Below are positions 8,525 through 15,557 of a DNA stretch of 64,000 nucleotides, piece after piece; position 1 is the stretch's first letter, and each line of letters begins with the position of its first letter. The position numbers and the translations under genes were made by a program. The notes under the pieces were generated by a model. That model made no database searches. It was given only the letters and a program-made list of their open reading frames with translations, and had not been told where the DNA came from. Source of the stretch: Bacillus badius NBRC 15713 (GTDB taxonomy: Bacteria > Bacillota > Bacilli > Bacillales > Domibacillaceae); contig NZ_BCVF01000014.1 in the NCBI RefSeq assembly GCF_001591605.1, positions 1 to 64,000 of the forward strand. Direction: 5' to 3'.

Positions 8525-9610
8525 ATGTATATTCGCAAACTAGATATATTCGTAGAAAAACTCCCTTTGGTCAAACCGTTTAAAACCGCTTTACGCATAG
8601 CAAAAGAAATTGACAATATATTTGTTGTCATTCATCTTGAAAACGGCATTACAGGAATAGGAGCTGCGGCTCCGACAGTGGCTATTACAGGCGATTCAAC
8701 AGCGGGAATTGCCAGCGTGATTGAACAAGTCATTGCCCCGCAGCTCATCGGGCAAAAAATTACCCAGTTCCATGCGCTCTCCAAAAGGATTCAGCAATCA
8801 TGCGCAGGTAACACGAGCGCCAAGGCAGCTGTAGAGATTGCCGTCTATGACGCGGCCTGCCGCTATTGGGACATCCCCTTGTATGAATTGCTCGGCGGGC
8901 AAACAAACGAGCTTCGCAATGATATGACAGTCAGTGTGGCTGACAAAGAGGATATGGTGAATGATGCGCTGAAAGCGATTCAAGACGGCTTTTCGATTTT
9001 AAAAGTGAAGGCCGGGAAGGATTGGGAGAAGGATGCAGAAAGAATCAGCGCGATCCGCCGCGCGGTCGGTGATCAAGCGGTGATCCGGGTGGATGCTAAT
9101 CAAGGATGGTCAGTCAGCCAAGCGATTCGGATTATTCGAGAATTAGAAGATAAGCAATTGAATGTTGAACTGATCGAACAGCCGGTCAAGGCTTACAACA
9201 TTGCCGGCCTAAAAGAAATTAAACAACATGTCCAAACGCCCATCATGGCAGATGAAAGCTTATTTTCTCCAATTGACGCAATGAAACTGTTATCTGAGCA
9301 AGCTGTAGACTATTTAAATATTAAATTAATGAAAACAGGGGGAATCCGCCGTGCGGTGCAAATAGCGGATATGGCGGAAGCAGCAGAGGTTGAATGCATG
9401 ATTGGCAGCATGATGGAATCCATCGTCAGTGTGTCGGCAGCCATCCATCTGGCGGTTGCGCATCCGAACATCACAAAAATTGACTTGGATGCGCCACTGT
9501 GGATCAAGCAGGAAAGCTTTGAAGGCATTGCCTATGAGAGAGATACGATTCATCTCGGCAATGAGCCAGGACTGGGGATTAAAAGGAAAGAAAATGTTCC
9601 TTTTAAATAA
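8525..9610 (+). CDS. ykfB: L-Ala-D/L-Glu (dipeptide) epimerase
   Basis: A 361-residue enolase-superfamily enzyme of the muconate lactonizing subgroup. It racemises the Glu of L-Ala-D-Glu released from murein peptides. The catalytic and metal residues can be placed in the sequence: the KVK motif with Lys162, metal ligands Asp190 (VDANQGW), Glu218 (LIEQPV) and Asp243 (MADESLF), and the second base Lys267 (NIKLMKTGG). These lie within one residue of the known B. subtilis YkfB numbering (162, 191, 219, 244, 268). It follows the DUF819 permease by 15 bp and precedes a YkfC-type endopeptidase, matching the logic of the ykfABCD murein-peptide operon. Confidence 0.93.
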   Translation: MYIRKLDIFVEKLPLVKPFKTALRIAKEIDNIFVVIHLENGITGIGAAAPTVAITGDSTAGIASVIEQVIAPQLIGQKITQFHALSKRIQQSCAGNTSAKAAVEIAVYDAACRYWDIPLYELLGGQTNELRNDMTVSVADKEDMVNDALKAIQDGFSILKVKAGKDWEKDAERISAIRRAVGDQAVIRVDANQGWSVSQAIRIIRELEDKQLNVELIEQPVKAYNIAGLKEIKQHVQTPIMADESLFSPIDAMKLLSEQAVDYLNIKLMKTGGIRRAVQIADMAEAAEVECMIGSMMESIVSVSAAIHLAVAHPNITKIDLDAPLWIKQESFEGIAYERDTIHLGNEPGLGIKRKENVPFK

Positions 9611-9666
9611 ATGGCTCCGTTCATCTAACAGGGCCAAATAAATACGGGAAAGGATGAATCGTTAGT

Positions 9667-10668
9667 ATGATGAAAAAATGGTCTATCGCCGTGGCAGCTC
9701 TGGGAATGTTGTTTTTCCTGGCCATGAGTCCGGCAGAGGCAAAAGCAAAAGAAGCAGATACTTACTATGTGGATGTATCCGCCGCGACCTTATGGACAGC
9801 ACCGGATTTATTAAAAGAAGTGGATAAGCCTTCTGCCACCAATCCGGTCGATTTAAGGAAATGGACAGCTAGCATGACGTATGAGGATAAGCTGGATCTC
9901 GTCGGAAAGTTGGAAACGCAAGCCTTATACGGCTCTAAAGTAACATTGCTTGAAGAAAAAGGCGACTGGGCCAAGGTGGCTGTTCACAATCAGCCGACGC
10001 CCCGCAACGAAACAGGCTATCCCGGGTGGATGCCGAAAGCCCAGCTGACAGCAGGAAAAAGCTTTGAAAAGAAACTCAATCGCCCGTTTGCCTTAATCAC
10101 TTCTCCGACAGCCTGGCTTTACAATGACAAAAAAGGCAAAAAAGCATTCATGGAAGTCAGCTTTAACACACGACTTCCAGTCATCAAAGAATGGAAAGGC
10201 GAGGTGCTTGTCGCCACGCCTAGCGACGGCACAAAATGGCTGAAAAAGAACGATGCCGCTATCTATCAAACTGAACAAGAGATCCCTGCGCCTACTGGTC
10301 AGGATATCGTTAATACCGGCAAAAAATTTCTCAACCTCCCATACTTATGGGCAGGTATGTCAGGGTTCGGGTTTGACTGTTCCGGATTTACCTATACACT
10401 CTATCATGCCAATGGAATCATCATACCAAGAGATTCTTCGGTGCAGGCCAAACATGGCACGCCGGTAGAAAGGGAAAATCTGCAGGCGGGAGACCTTCTC
10501 TTCTTTGCTTATGATCAAGGGAAAGGCAAAGTTCATCATGTAGCTGTCTACGTTGGAGATGGCCGTATGATTCACTCTCCAAACAGCTCTACCCATGTGC
10601 GGATTGATCCTATCGAAACATCCGGCTACGGCGAGGAATATGCCGGCGCACGCCGCTATCTTCAATAA
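9667..10668 (+). CDS. ykfC: Secreted NlpC/P60 endopeptidase, YkfC type
   Basis: A 333-residue gamma-D-glutamyl-L-diamino acid endopeptidase. It has an N-terminal signal peptide (KKWSIAVAALGMLFFLAM, with likely cleavage after an Ala-rich AEAKA). Two SH3b-like regions follow (about residues 30-210). The C-terminal NlpC/P60 domain has the nucleophile Cys238 in GFDCSGF and the catalytic His at about 291 in HHVAVYVGDG. B. cereus YkfC has this architecture and cuts free murein peptides after D-Glu. Here the exported enzyme would release L-Ala-D-Glu outside the cell, and the DUF819 permease and YkfB would take over. A terminator follows directly. Confidence 0.92.
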   Translation: MMKKWSIAVAALGMLFFLAMSPAEAKAKEADTYYVDVSAATLWTAPDLLKEVDKPSATNPVDLRKWTASMTYEDKLDLVGKLETQALYGSKVTLLEEKGDWAKVAVHNQPTPRNETGYPGWMPKAQLTAGKSFEKKLNRPFALITSPTAWLYNDKKGKKAFMEVSFNTRLPVIKEWKGEVLVATPSDGTKWLKKNDAAIYQTEQEIPAPTGQDIVNTGKKFLNLPYLWAGMSGFGFDCSGFTYTLYHANGIIIPRDSSVQAKHGTPVERENLQAGDLLFFAYDQGKGKVHHVAVYVGDGRMIHSPNSSTHVRIDPIETSGYGEEYAGARRYLQ

Positions 10669-10672
10669 AATA

Positions 10673-10706
10673 AAAACGGCCTTCCATCTCGGATGGCCGT
10701 TTTTGC
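10673..10706. terminator. Bidirectional terminator between ykfC and the hydrolase gene
   Basis: AAAAACGGCC pairs with GGCCGTTTTT around a short loop, serving the convergent genes on both sides. Confidence 0.88.
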
Positions 10707-10716
10707 TGTTAAAGAA

Positions 10717-11307
10717 TTAGGAGCCGAGGAAATGGATCACTTTATGAAGCGCCGTTTCTGCTGCTTCCATATGATACTTTGAGGAGCATGGATCACCAAA
10801 TCCGTGTTGACCGGCAAGTTTATGTATGGTTACGTTCTTTTGCGAAAGAGACTGAATGAGGCCATCGACGCTAAACGAAGGCTCTTCCTGTGGAAACAGC
10901 AGGAGAACCGGACATTCGGGCGCGATGCCTGTGTAATCTCTAATGCGGGAGCCGTAATAACCGACGATGCCATCTGCCGCTCTTTCCTCGCTGCATAGCC
11001 AGGCAATCGTTGCGCCTACACTAAATCCAATAATAAAGACTTTTTGATAGGTTTCTTTCATATCTATCAGCAGGCTCTTCACAGCAGCTGCCGCCTGTTG
11101 AAAACCGACATGGTCCATAAAATAACGATAGGCCATTCCTTCTTCAGCGTATTCAAACGGAGACTCCCGCTTAAGCAAGTTTGGACAGCTCACTGTAAAT
11201 CCTTGTTCTGCTAACAACCTGCAGAAGCTTTTCATATGCTCATTCACTCCATAAATTTCGTGGACAACAATAATGGCTGTCTCTTGCTTTTTATCTCGTT
11301 TCGTCAT
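10717..11307 (-). CDS. Dienelactone hydrolase-like alpha/beta hydrolase
   Basis: A cytoplasmic alpha/beta hydrolase of about 196 residues related to the dienelactone hydrolase family. The N-terminal strand AIIVVHEIYGVNEHMKSFC is typical of that family. The nucleophile elbow is GFSVG, so it uses Ser where classical dienelactone hydrolases use Cys. A C-terminal GQHGFGDP supplies the likely catalytic His, and the acid may be the Asp or Glu of the FPQEEP segment. I prefer the ATG at 11307 because GAGAGGCAAGAAG precedes it, while the ATG at 11325 lacks a ribosome-binding site. The physiological substrate is unknown. It is a single-gene unit facing the ykf cluster. Confidence 0.75.
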   Translation of the reverse strand: MTKRDKKQETAIIVVHEIYGVNEHMKSFCRLLAEQGFTVSCPNLLKRESPFEYAEEGMAYRYFMDHVGFQQAAAAVKSLLIDMKETYQKVFIIGFSVGATIAWLCSEERAADGIVGYYGSRIRDYTGIAPECPVLLLFPQEEPSFSVDGLIQSLSQKNVTIHKLAGQHGFGDPCSSKYHMEAAETALHKVIHFLGS

Positions 11308-11478
11308 TCTTCTTGCCTCTCTCATATTTAATATAAAGCGCCGTTAAGAAATGATGAATTTCGCTCCATTGAATAACAGCAGCGCACTTTACAAAAGGAT
11401 ACGCAGGATATAAAGATTGGTTTCACATTTTTCTCACTAAATCTTCTTTTTGAATCTTTTCATTCTATTCTCCAAAAG

Positions 11479-11506
11479 TGAATAACCATTCATTTTGTGT
11501 TATAGT
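11479..11506 (+). promoter_or_regulatory. Promoter with FadR-like operator before the thiolase
   Basis: TATAGT at 11501..11506 looks like a -10 element. The inverted repeat TGAAT-AACC-ATTCA at 11479..11492 covers the expected -35 position. It resembles, with a shorter centre, the operator TGAATGANTANTCATTCA of the fatty-acid regulator FadR of B. subtilis. The resemblance is imperfect. Confidence 0.35.
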
Positions 11507-11537
11507 AAGAAAGAAATCAAGGATAGGGGGATGAATC

Positions 11538-12722
11538 ATGCAGGCTGTCTATTTAATTGATGGAGCCCGAACGCCATTCGGCGCTTTTGGAGGAGGGCTC
11601 AAAGGGGTAACTGATATCGACCTTGGAGTAACAGCAGCCAAAGAGGCAATCACCAGAAGCTCGCTGTTGCCAGAAGAAATGGAAGAGGTTGTGTTTGGCA
11701 ATGTCATTCATACGACAAAAGCAGCGGCTTATTTAGCTCGGCATATCGGGCTAAAGAGCGGAATTCCTGAGCAAACGCCGGCACTGACAGTAAATCGGCT
11801 ATGCGGCTCCGGACTGCAGGCAATGATGTCCGCCGCCCAGACGATTCTTTTGGGAGACGCCCATACTGCCCTCGCCGGGGGAACTGAAAACATGAGTCAG
11901 GCCCCGCATGTGCTGCGCGGCACCCGGTTCGGCTCGCCGTCCGGACCGCCGCCGTTGGATGATATGCTGTGGTCAACGTTGACAGATGAGTATATTGGCT
12001 GCGGTATGGGCATAACGGCAGAAAATTTGGCGAAAAAATTTGAAATCAGCCGTGAGGAGCAAGATGCGTTTGCCTGGCAATCGCATCAAAAGGCGAGAGA
12101 AGCTCAGAAATCCGGCCGTTTCAGCGAAGAAATTGTGCCTGTTTCTTATACAGATAAAAAGAAGCGTGAAAAAACCATTTCACAGGATGAACATATCCGC
12201 CAAGCTGCCGAACTCGAAGGGCTCAGCCAGCTTACACCGGCTTTTCTTAAAGAAGGAACCGTTACTGCTGGAAGTTCAAGCGGAATTAATGATGGAGCCG
12301 CTGCAGTCGTTCTTGCTTCTGAATCATTCTTATCGAGCCGGCCGGACATCCAGCCGCTGGCAAGAGTACGGGCGTGGGCGATAGCTGGTGTAGATCCGAA
12401 TGTAATGGGAATTGGTCCTGTGCCGGCAAGTGAAGCGGCACTAAAGAAAGCCCGCTTAACCTGGGGAGACATCGGTCTCATTGAACTCAATGAAGCATTT
12501 GCCGCCCAGTCCCTCGCTGTAATGAAGCAATTGGAGCTGGATCCGCAAAAAGTGAATGTGAACGGCGGAGCGATCGCACTCGGTCATCCGGTTGGCGCAA
12601 GCGGAACACGCATCACCTACTCACTTGCTCTTGAAATGAAGAAGCGCGGAGTCAAATACGGCCTGGCCTCTCTTTGCATTGGCGGGGGACAAGGGATTGC
12701 TGTCGTACTTGAACATCCATAA
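11538..12722 (+). CDS. Acetyl-CoA acetyltransferase (thiolase)
   Basis: A 394-residue thiolase that condenses two acetyl-CoA, or cleaves 3-ketoacyl-CoA. The acylated nucleophile is Cys89 in NRLCGSG. The C-terminal His is in GGAIALGHPVGASG and the second Cys in SLCIGGGQG, so all catalytic motifs are present and in family order. The length is normal. B. subtilis has MmgA, YhfS and FadA in this superfamily. The sequence does not tell biosynthetic from degradative use, although a FadR-like operator upstream would favour fatty-acid degradation. It is monocistronic, with AGGGGG before the ATG and a terminator after the stop. Confidence 0.93.
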   Translation: MQAVYLIDGARTPFGAFGGGLKGVTDIDLGVTAAKEAITRSSLLPEEMEEVVFGNVIHTTKAAAYLARHIGLKSGIPEQTPALTVNRLCGSGLQAMMSAAQTILLGDAHTALAGGTENMSQAPHVLRGTRFGSPSGPPPLDDMLWSTLTDEYIGCGMGITAENLAKKFEISREEQDAFAWQSHQKAREAQKSGRFSEEIVPVSYTDKKKREKTISQDEHIRQAAELEGLSQLTPAFLKEGTVTAGSSSGINDGAAAVVLASESFLSSRPDIQPLARVRAWAIAGVDPNVMGIGPVPASEAALKKARLTWGDIGLIELNEAFAAQSLAVMKQLELDPQKVNVNGGAIALGHPVGASGTRITYSLALEMKKRGVKYGLASLCIGGGQGIAVVLEHP

Positions 12723-12740
12723 CTTTTGGCCAAACGCTGG

Positions 12741-12777
12741 AAAGACCTCATAGATCTTAGATGAGGTCTTTTTTTAT
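12741..12777 (+). terminator. Intrinsic terminator after the thiolase
   Basis: AAAGACCTCAT and ATGAGGTCTTT form an 11-bp perfect stem followed by more T. Confidence 0.88.
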
Positions 12778-12779
12778 TC

Positions 12780-12839
12780 TTGCCAATTCATTTTATTGTT
12801 ATATAATATTTGTATATTCAAATATTTGAATATACAAAT
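12780..12839 (+). promoter_or_regulatory. SulP-arsR promoter with a perfect 32-bp palindrome
   Basis: TTGCCA (12780..12785), a 16-bp spacer and TATAAT (12802..12807) form a good sigma-A promoter. It is immediately followed by a perfect palindrome (12808..12839) with the half-site ATTTGTATATTCAAAT and its exact complement. The palindrome covers the transcription start. AT-rich palindromes containing ATTCAAATATTTGAAT are typical of ArsR/SmtB-family operators, and an ArsR-type regulator is the second gene of this unit, so autorepression is expected. Confidence 0.85.
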
Positions 12840-12861
12840 CAAAAGAAAAGAAGGGGTTTCG

Positions 12862-14607
12862 TTGAGTAAGATGTTGCGTTCTTTTAGCAGCTATTCCACC
12901 GACCATTTCCGTAAAGACTTGCTCGCAGGCATCATTGTAGGAGTCATTGCATTGCCGCTTGGCATGGCTTTTGCGATTGCCTCCGGGGTAAAACCGGAGT
13001 ACGGCATTTATACGACAATTATTGCAGGGATTCTGATTTCTATTTTCGGAGGATCTAACTATCAAATCGGCGGTCCGACAGGAGCTTTTGTACCTGTTCT
13101 GCTCGGAATCGTTATGACTTACGGGTATCAAAACTTGCTAATTGCCGGATTCATGGCCGGCGTGCTGCTGCTGTTAATGGGCTTGCTTAAATTAGGAGGG
13201 CTGATTAAGTTCATTCCCCGACCGGTCATTATTGGGTTTACCTCAGGGATTGCTGTGATTATTTTCAGCGGACAGATCGCCAACTTTTTTGGATTGCGTG
13301 GTGTTGAGCAGCATGAAGACTTCCTTTCCAATATGAAAGAAATTATGATCCATTTGGATACGATGAATGTATATAGTATAACAACTGCTCTGATTTGTTT
13401 CTTCTTTATGATCGTTACACCTAAATTTTTTCCGAAAATTCCAAGCCCATTGATAGGTCTTCTTGCATCAAGCCTTGCAGCGGCTTATTTCTTTCCTGGA
13501 CAGGTAGCAACCATCGCTTCTACCTTTGGTGAAATCCCTCACTCTTTGCCCCGCTTCCAGGTGCCGCAGTTTACGTTCGAAAAGGTGCATATGCTGCTTG
13601 GGCCGGCTTTTACTATCGCTGTTCTTGGGGCGATTGAATCTTTATTATCCGCAGTTGTAGCAGATGGAATGACCGGGACAAAGCATAACAGCAACCGGGA
13701 GCTGGCGGGACAGGGAATCGCCAACATGATTACCCCTTTATTTGGCGGAATTGCTGCGACAGGAGCCATTGCCAGAACCGCAACAAACATCAAAAGCGGG
13801 GCTGTGTCTCCTGTGTCAGGCGTCGTTCATGGGTTGGCTGTGCTGCTCGTGTTAGTGCTTTTTGCTCCCTATGCTTCTGCTATCCCATTAGCAAGCATGG
13901 CGCCTATTTTAATGAGAGTTGCCTGGAATATGAGCGAGCGCAAAGAGTTTTCGCGCATATTACTGACAAAAACGAGCGACTCGCTTATTTTATGCACGAC
14001 TTTTGTTCTTACAGTGTTTGCCAACTTAACAATAGCCGTAGAAGCCGGATTGATTTTATCGCTTATTCTTTTTGTCAGACGGATGGGCGCTTCTCTTAAA
14101 ATTGAACAAGTGCTGCCTGATCCTGAAGACAAAAAGGTCCGGCCAGCCGCCATCGAAGAAGGGCATCATTGTCCGCAAATCAGCCTGTTCACAGTGGAAG
14201 GTCCGCTTTTCTTCGGAGCTGCCCAGTTGTTTGAGCATAGAATCATGGAAGCCATCCATTACCGGCCAAATGTGTTAATATTAAGAATGAGCAAGGTTCC
14301 ATATATGGATACAACCGGAGAAACAATTTTAGCGGACATACTAAAGGATTTTCGCGAGCAAGGCGGGCTCCTCCTGCTCTCAGGCATGCAGCCTCAGCCC
14401 GCAGAAGTTATCAAACGAACGAAACTGCTTGATCTTATCGGAGCAGAACATATCTTTTCGCATACCGGGGAAGCGATCACTTTTGCCCTGACTAAGTTAA
14501 ATAAAAATAAATGCCTGGGATGCAAACAATCCGCTTTTCACGAATGCGCGGAACTTTCTATTGGCAATGAAAAAGAGACCAAGACCGACAAAGGCCTTTT
14601 AGCTTAA
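12862..14607 (+). CDS. SulP family anion transporter with STAS domain
   Basis: A SulP-type anion transporter of about 581 residues. A polytopic core of 12-14 helices begins at DLLAGIIVGVIALPLGMAF. The motif GGPTGAFVPVL lies near the substrate site. A cytoplasmic STAS domain follows (about FTVEGPLFFGAAQLF to MSKVPYMDTTG). Substrates in this family include sulfate, bicarbonate and dicarboxylates, and none can be chosen here. The start is probably TTG 12862, five bases after AGAAGGGG; the frame stays open upstream but runs through the promoter palindrome. Unusual for the family, about 20 residues beyond the STAS domain hold CLGCKQSAFHEC, a possible metal- or redox-sensitive tail. It is co-transcribed with the ArsR gene 17 bp downstream. 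Confidence 0.9.
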   Translation: MSKMLRSFSSYSTDHFRKDLLAGIIVGVIALPLGMAFAIASGVKPEYGIYTTIIAGILISIFGGSNYQIGGPTGAFVPVLLGIVMTYGYQNLLIAGFMAGVLLLLMGLLKLGGLIKFIPRPVIIGFTSGIAVIIFSGQIANFFGLRGVEQHEDFLSNMKEIMIHLDTMNVYSITTALICFFFMIVTPKFFPKIPSPLIGLLASSLAAAYFFPGQVATIASTFGEIPHSLPRFQVPQFTFEKVHMLLGPAFTIAVLGAIESLLSAVVADGMTGTKHNSNRELAGQGIANMITPLFGGIAATGAIARTATNIKSGAVSPVSGVVHGLAVLLVLVLFAPYASAIPLASMAPILMRVAWNMSERKEFSRILLTKTSDSLILCTTFVLTVFANLTIAVEAGLILSLILFVRRMGASLKIEQVLPDPEDKKVRPAAIEEGHHCPQISLFTVEGPLFFGAAQLFEHRIMEAIHYRPNVLILRMSKVPYMDTTGETILADILKDFREQGGLLLLSGMQPQPAEVIKRTKLLDLIGAEHIFSHTGEAITFALTKLNKNKCLGCKQSAFHECAELSIGNEKETKTDKGLLA

Positions 14608-14624
14608 AAGAATGGAGAAAAGAA

Positions 14625-14960
14625 ATGAATACAGATTTGCAACAGTTTAAAGCCGATTTCTTTAAAGCTCTTTCCCATCCGTTGCGCATACGCATTCTAG
14701 AGCTGTTGGCGGAGGGAGATAAAAATGTGAATGAACTTCAGACAGCCATCGGCTCTGAAGGTTCCTCTGTTTCCCAACAATTGAGTGTGCTGCGCAGCAA
14801 GAATATCGTATACGGCACAAAGGATGGCAATCGCGTGGTTTATTCGTTAAGAGATCCTATGATTATGGATTTACTGACGATTGCCCGCCAGATTTTTAAT
14901 AATCATTTAATTGATACAATGAGCATGCTGGATCAATTAAGCGAAGGGGAAAAAAAATAA
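14625..14960 (+). CDS. ArsR/SmtB-family transcriptional regulator
   Basis: A 111-residue winged-helix repressor. The helix-turn-helix runs from FFKALSHPLRIRILELL through ELQTAIGSEGSSVSQQLSVL, and the wing is GNRVVYSLRD. There is no cysteine, and the C-terminal helix (MDLLTIARQIFNNHLIDTM) does not carry the DxH-x10-HxxE/H zinc pattern. It is therefore not an obvious classical metal sensor, and its ligand is unknown. It lies 17 bp after the SulP gene and very probably binds the 32-bp palindrome in the promoter of the unit. Linkage of a SulP transporter with an ArsR regulator suggests that it controls anion uptake. Confidence 0.9.
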   Translation: MNTDLQQFKADFFKALSHPLRIRILELLAEGDKNVNELQTAIGSEGSSVSQQLSVLRSKNIVYGTKDGNRVVYSLRDPMIMDLLTIARQIFNNHLIDTMSMLDQLSEGEKK

Positions 14961-14981
14961 ATCGCAGCTATGCAGCTGCAA

Positions 14982-15022
14982 AGAAAAGCTCCGGCAATGT
15001 AGCTTCCGGAGCTTTTCTAATG
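14982..15022 (+). terminator. Intrinsic terminator after arsR-like gene
   Basis: AGAAAAGCTCCGG and CCGGAGCTTTTCT form a 13-bp perfect stem. Confidence 0.88.
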
Positions 15023-15154
15023 GTTAATTTTCATGAACATGCTTCATAATAGACATAAAACGAAGACGGCTTTCCTATGTTAAAAGACAGCCGGACGGCT
15101 TAATAAGAATTTTTAAAAAATACCAATTAGGAACGTGTGTTCTAATTCTAGATG

Positions 15155-15163
15155 TGTTATAAT
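15155..15163 (+). promoter_or_regulatory. Toxin promoter, extended -10
   Basis: TGTTATAAT is a perfect extended -10 element placed about 75 bp before the small toxin ORF. The -35 region is poor, which is tolerable with TGn. Confidence 0.6.
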
Positions 15164-15239
15164 GGAAACAGCAATAGAATAGGCTTCTCAAGGGTGGTCG
15201 GCGCACTCCTCCAACGGACAAGGAGGGAGGTGGGGCCGT

Positions 15240-15323
15240 ATGACAACATTTGAAACACTGATGTTTGCAATTGCTTTTGCAGGCTTAGTCATATCAATTT
15301 TGTCATTCCATAAAAAAGACTAA
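15240..15323 (+). CDS. Holin-like small hydrophobic toxin, type I TA
   Basis: A 27-residue ORF encoding a single membrane helix with a charged tail (MTTFETLMFAIAFAGLVIS, then ILSFHKKD). This is the pattern of the putative holin-like toxins (Hol_Tox, TxpA/Fst-like) of type I toxin-antitoxin systems, which typically begin MTxFETL or MTxYEAL. The ribosome-binding region AAGGAGGGAGGTGG is unusually strong. An upstream CACTCCTCC (about 15204-15212) can pair with it and hide it in the nascent RNA, a known feature of such toxins. A strong reverse promoter at 15462..15490 drives an antisense RNA over its 3' end. The peptide is probably membrane-acting and toxic if not restrained. Confidence 0.75.
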   Translation: MTTFETLMFAIAFAGLVISILSFHKKD

Positions 15324-15359
15324 AACCGCCCTTGAGTTTACCTGGCTCCGGCGGTTTTA
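15321..15359. terminator. Shared bidirectional hairpin in the TA locus
   Basis: TAAAACCGCC and GGCGGTTTTA form a 10-bp perfect stem. Read leftward it is followed by a T-run and should end the antisense RNA. Read rightward it directly follows the toxin stop codon. Confidence 0.8.
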
Positions 15360-15404
15360 GCATGTTAGATGCTGATCTCCTAAAAGGGACCTGCTATTGC
15401 ATAG

Positions 15405-15440
15405 CCGTTTCGATGTGTCCAGCATCGAAACGGTCTCTTT
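15405..15440 (+). terminator. Second hairpin, 3' end of toxin mRNA
   Basis: CCGTTTCGATG and CATCGAAACGG form an 11-bp perfect stem with a 7-nt loop, followed by TCTCTTT. It may be the main toxin mRNA terminator, and it also forms the 5' hairpin of the antisense RNA. Confidence 0.65.
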
Positions 15441-15461
15441 AAAATATGTGTTTTCTCCTAG

Positions 15462-15490
15462 ATTATACCCCAACGTTTGAGATTTGCCAA
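15462..15490 (-). promoter_or_regulatory. Antitoxin RNA promoter
   Basis: On the minus strand TTGGCA (complement of 15485..15490), a 17-bp spacer and TATAAT (complement of 15462..15467) form a near-consensus sigma-A promoter pointing at the toxin gene. No protein-coding gene lies in its path, so it most likely makes a regulatory RNA. Confidence 0.85.
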
Positions 15491-15557
15491 TAAGAACGAT
15501 TTCTTCCTCTTTTATTGTTCTCCACATTTAAAATAAACAACACGAAAGGAAAGAATC

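Larger units (their letters stand above)
15312..15455 (-). ncRNA. Putative antisense antitoxin RNA
   Basis: Transcription from the reverse promoter at 15462..15490 would start near 15455 and end at the T-run opposite A15312-15317, after the 15321..15359 hairpin read on this strand. The RNA would be about 144 nt. It is complementary to the last toxin codons and the toxin mRNA 3' UTR, as in convergent txpA/ratA-type systems. The RNA is inferred from promoter and terminator only. Confidence 0.65.
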
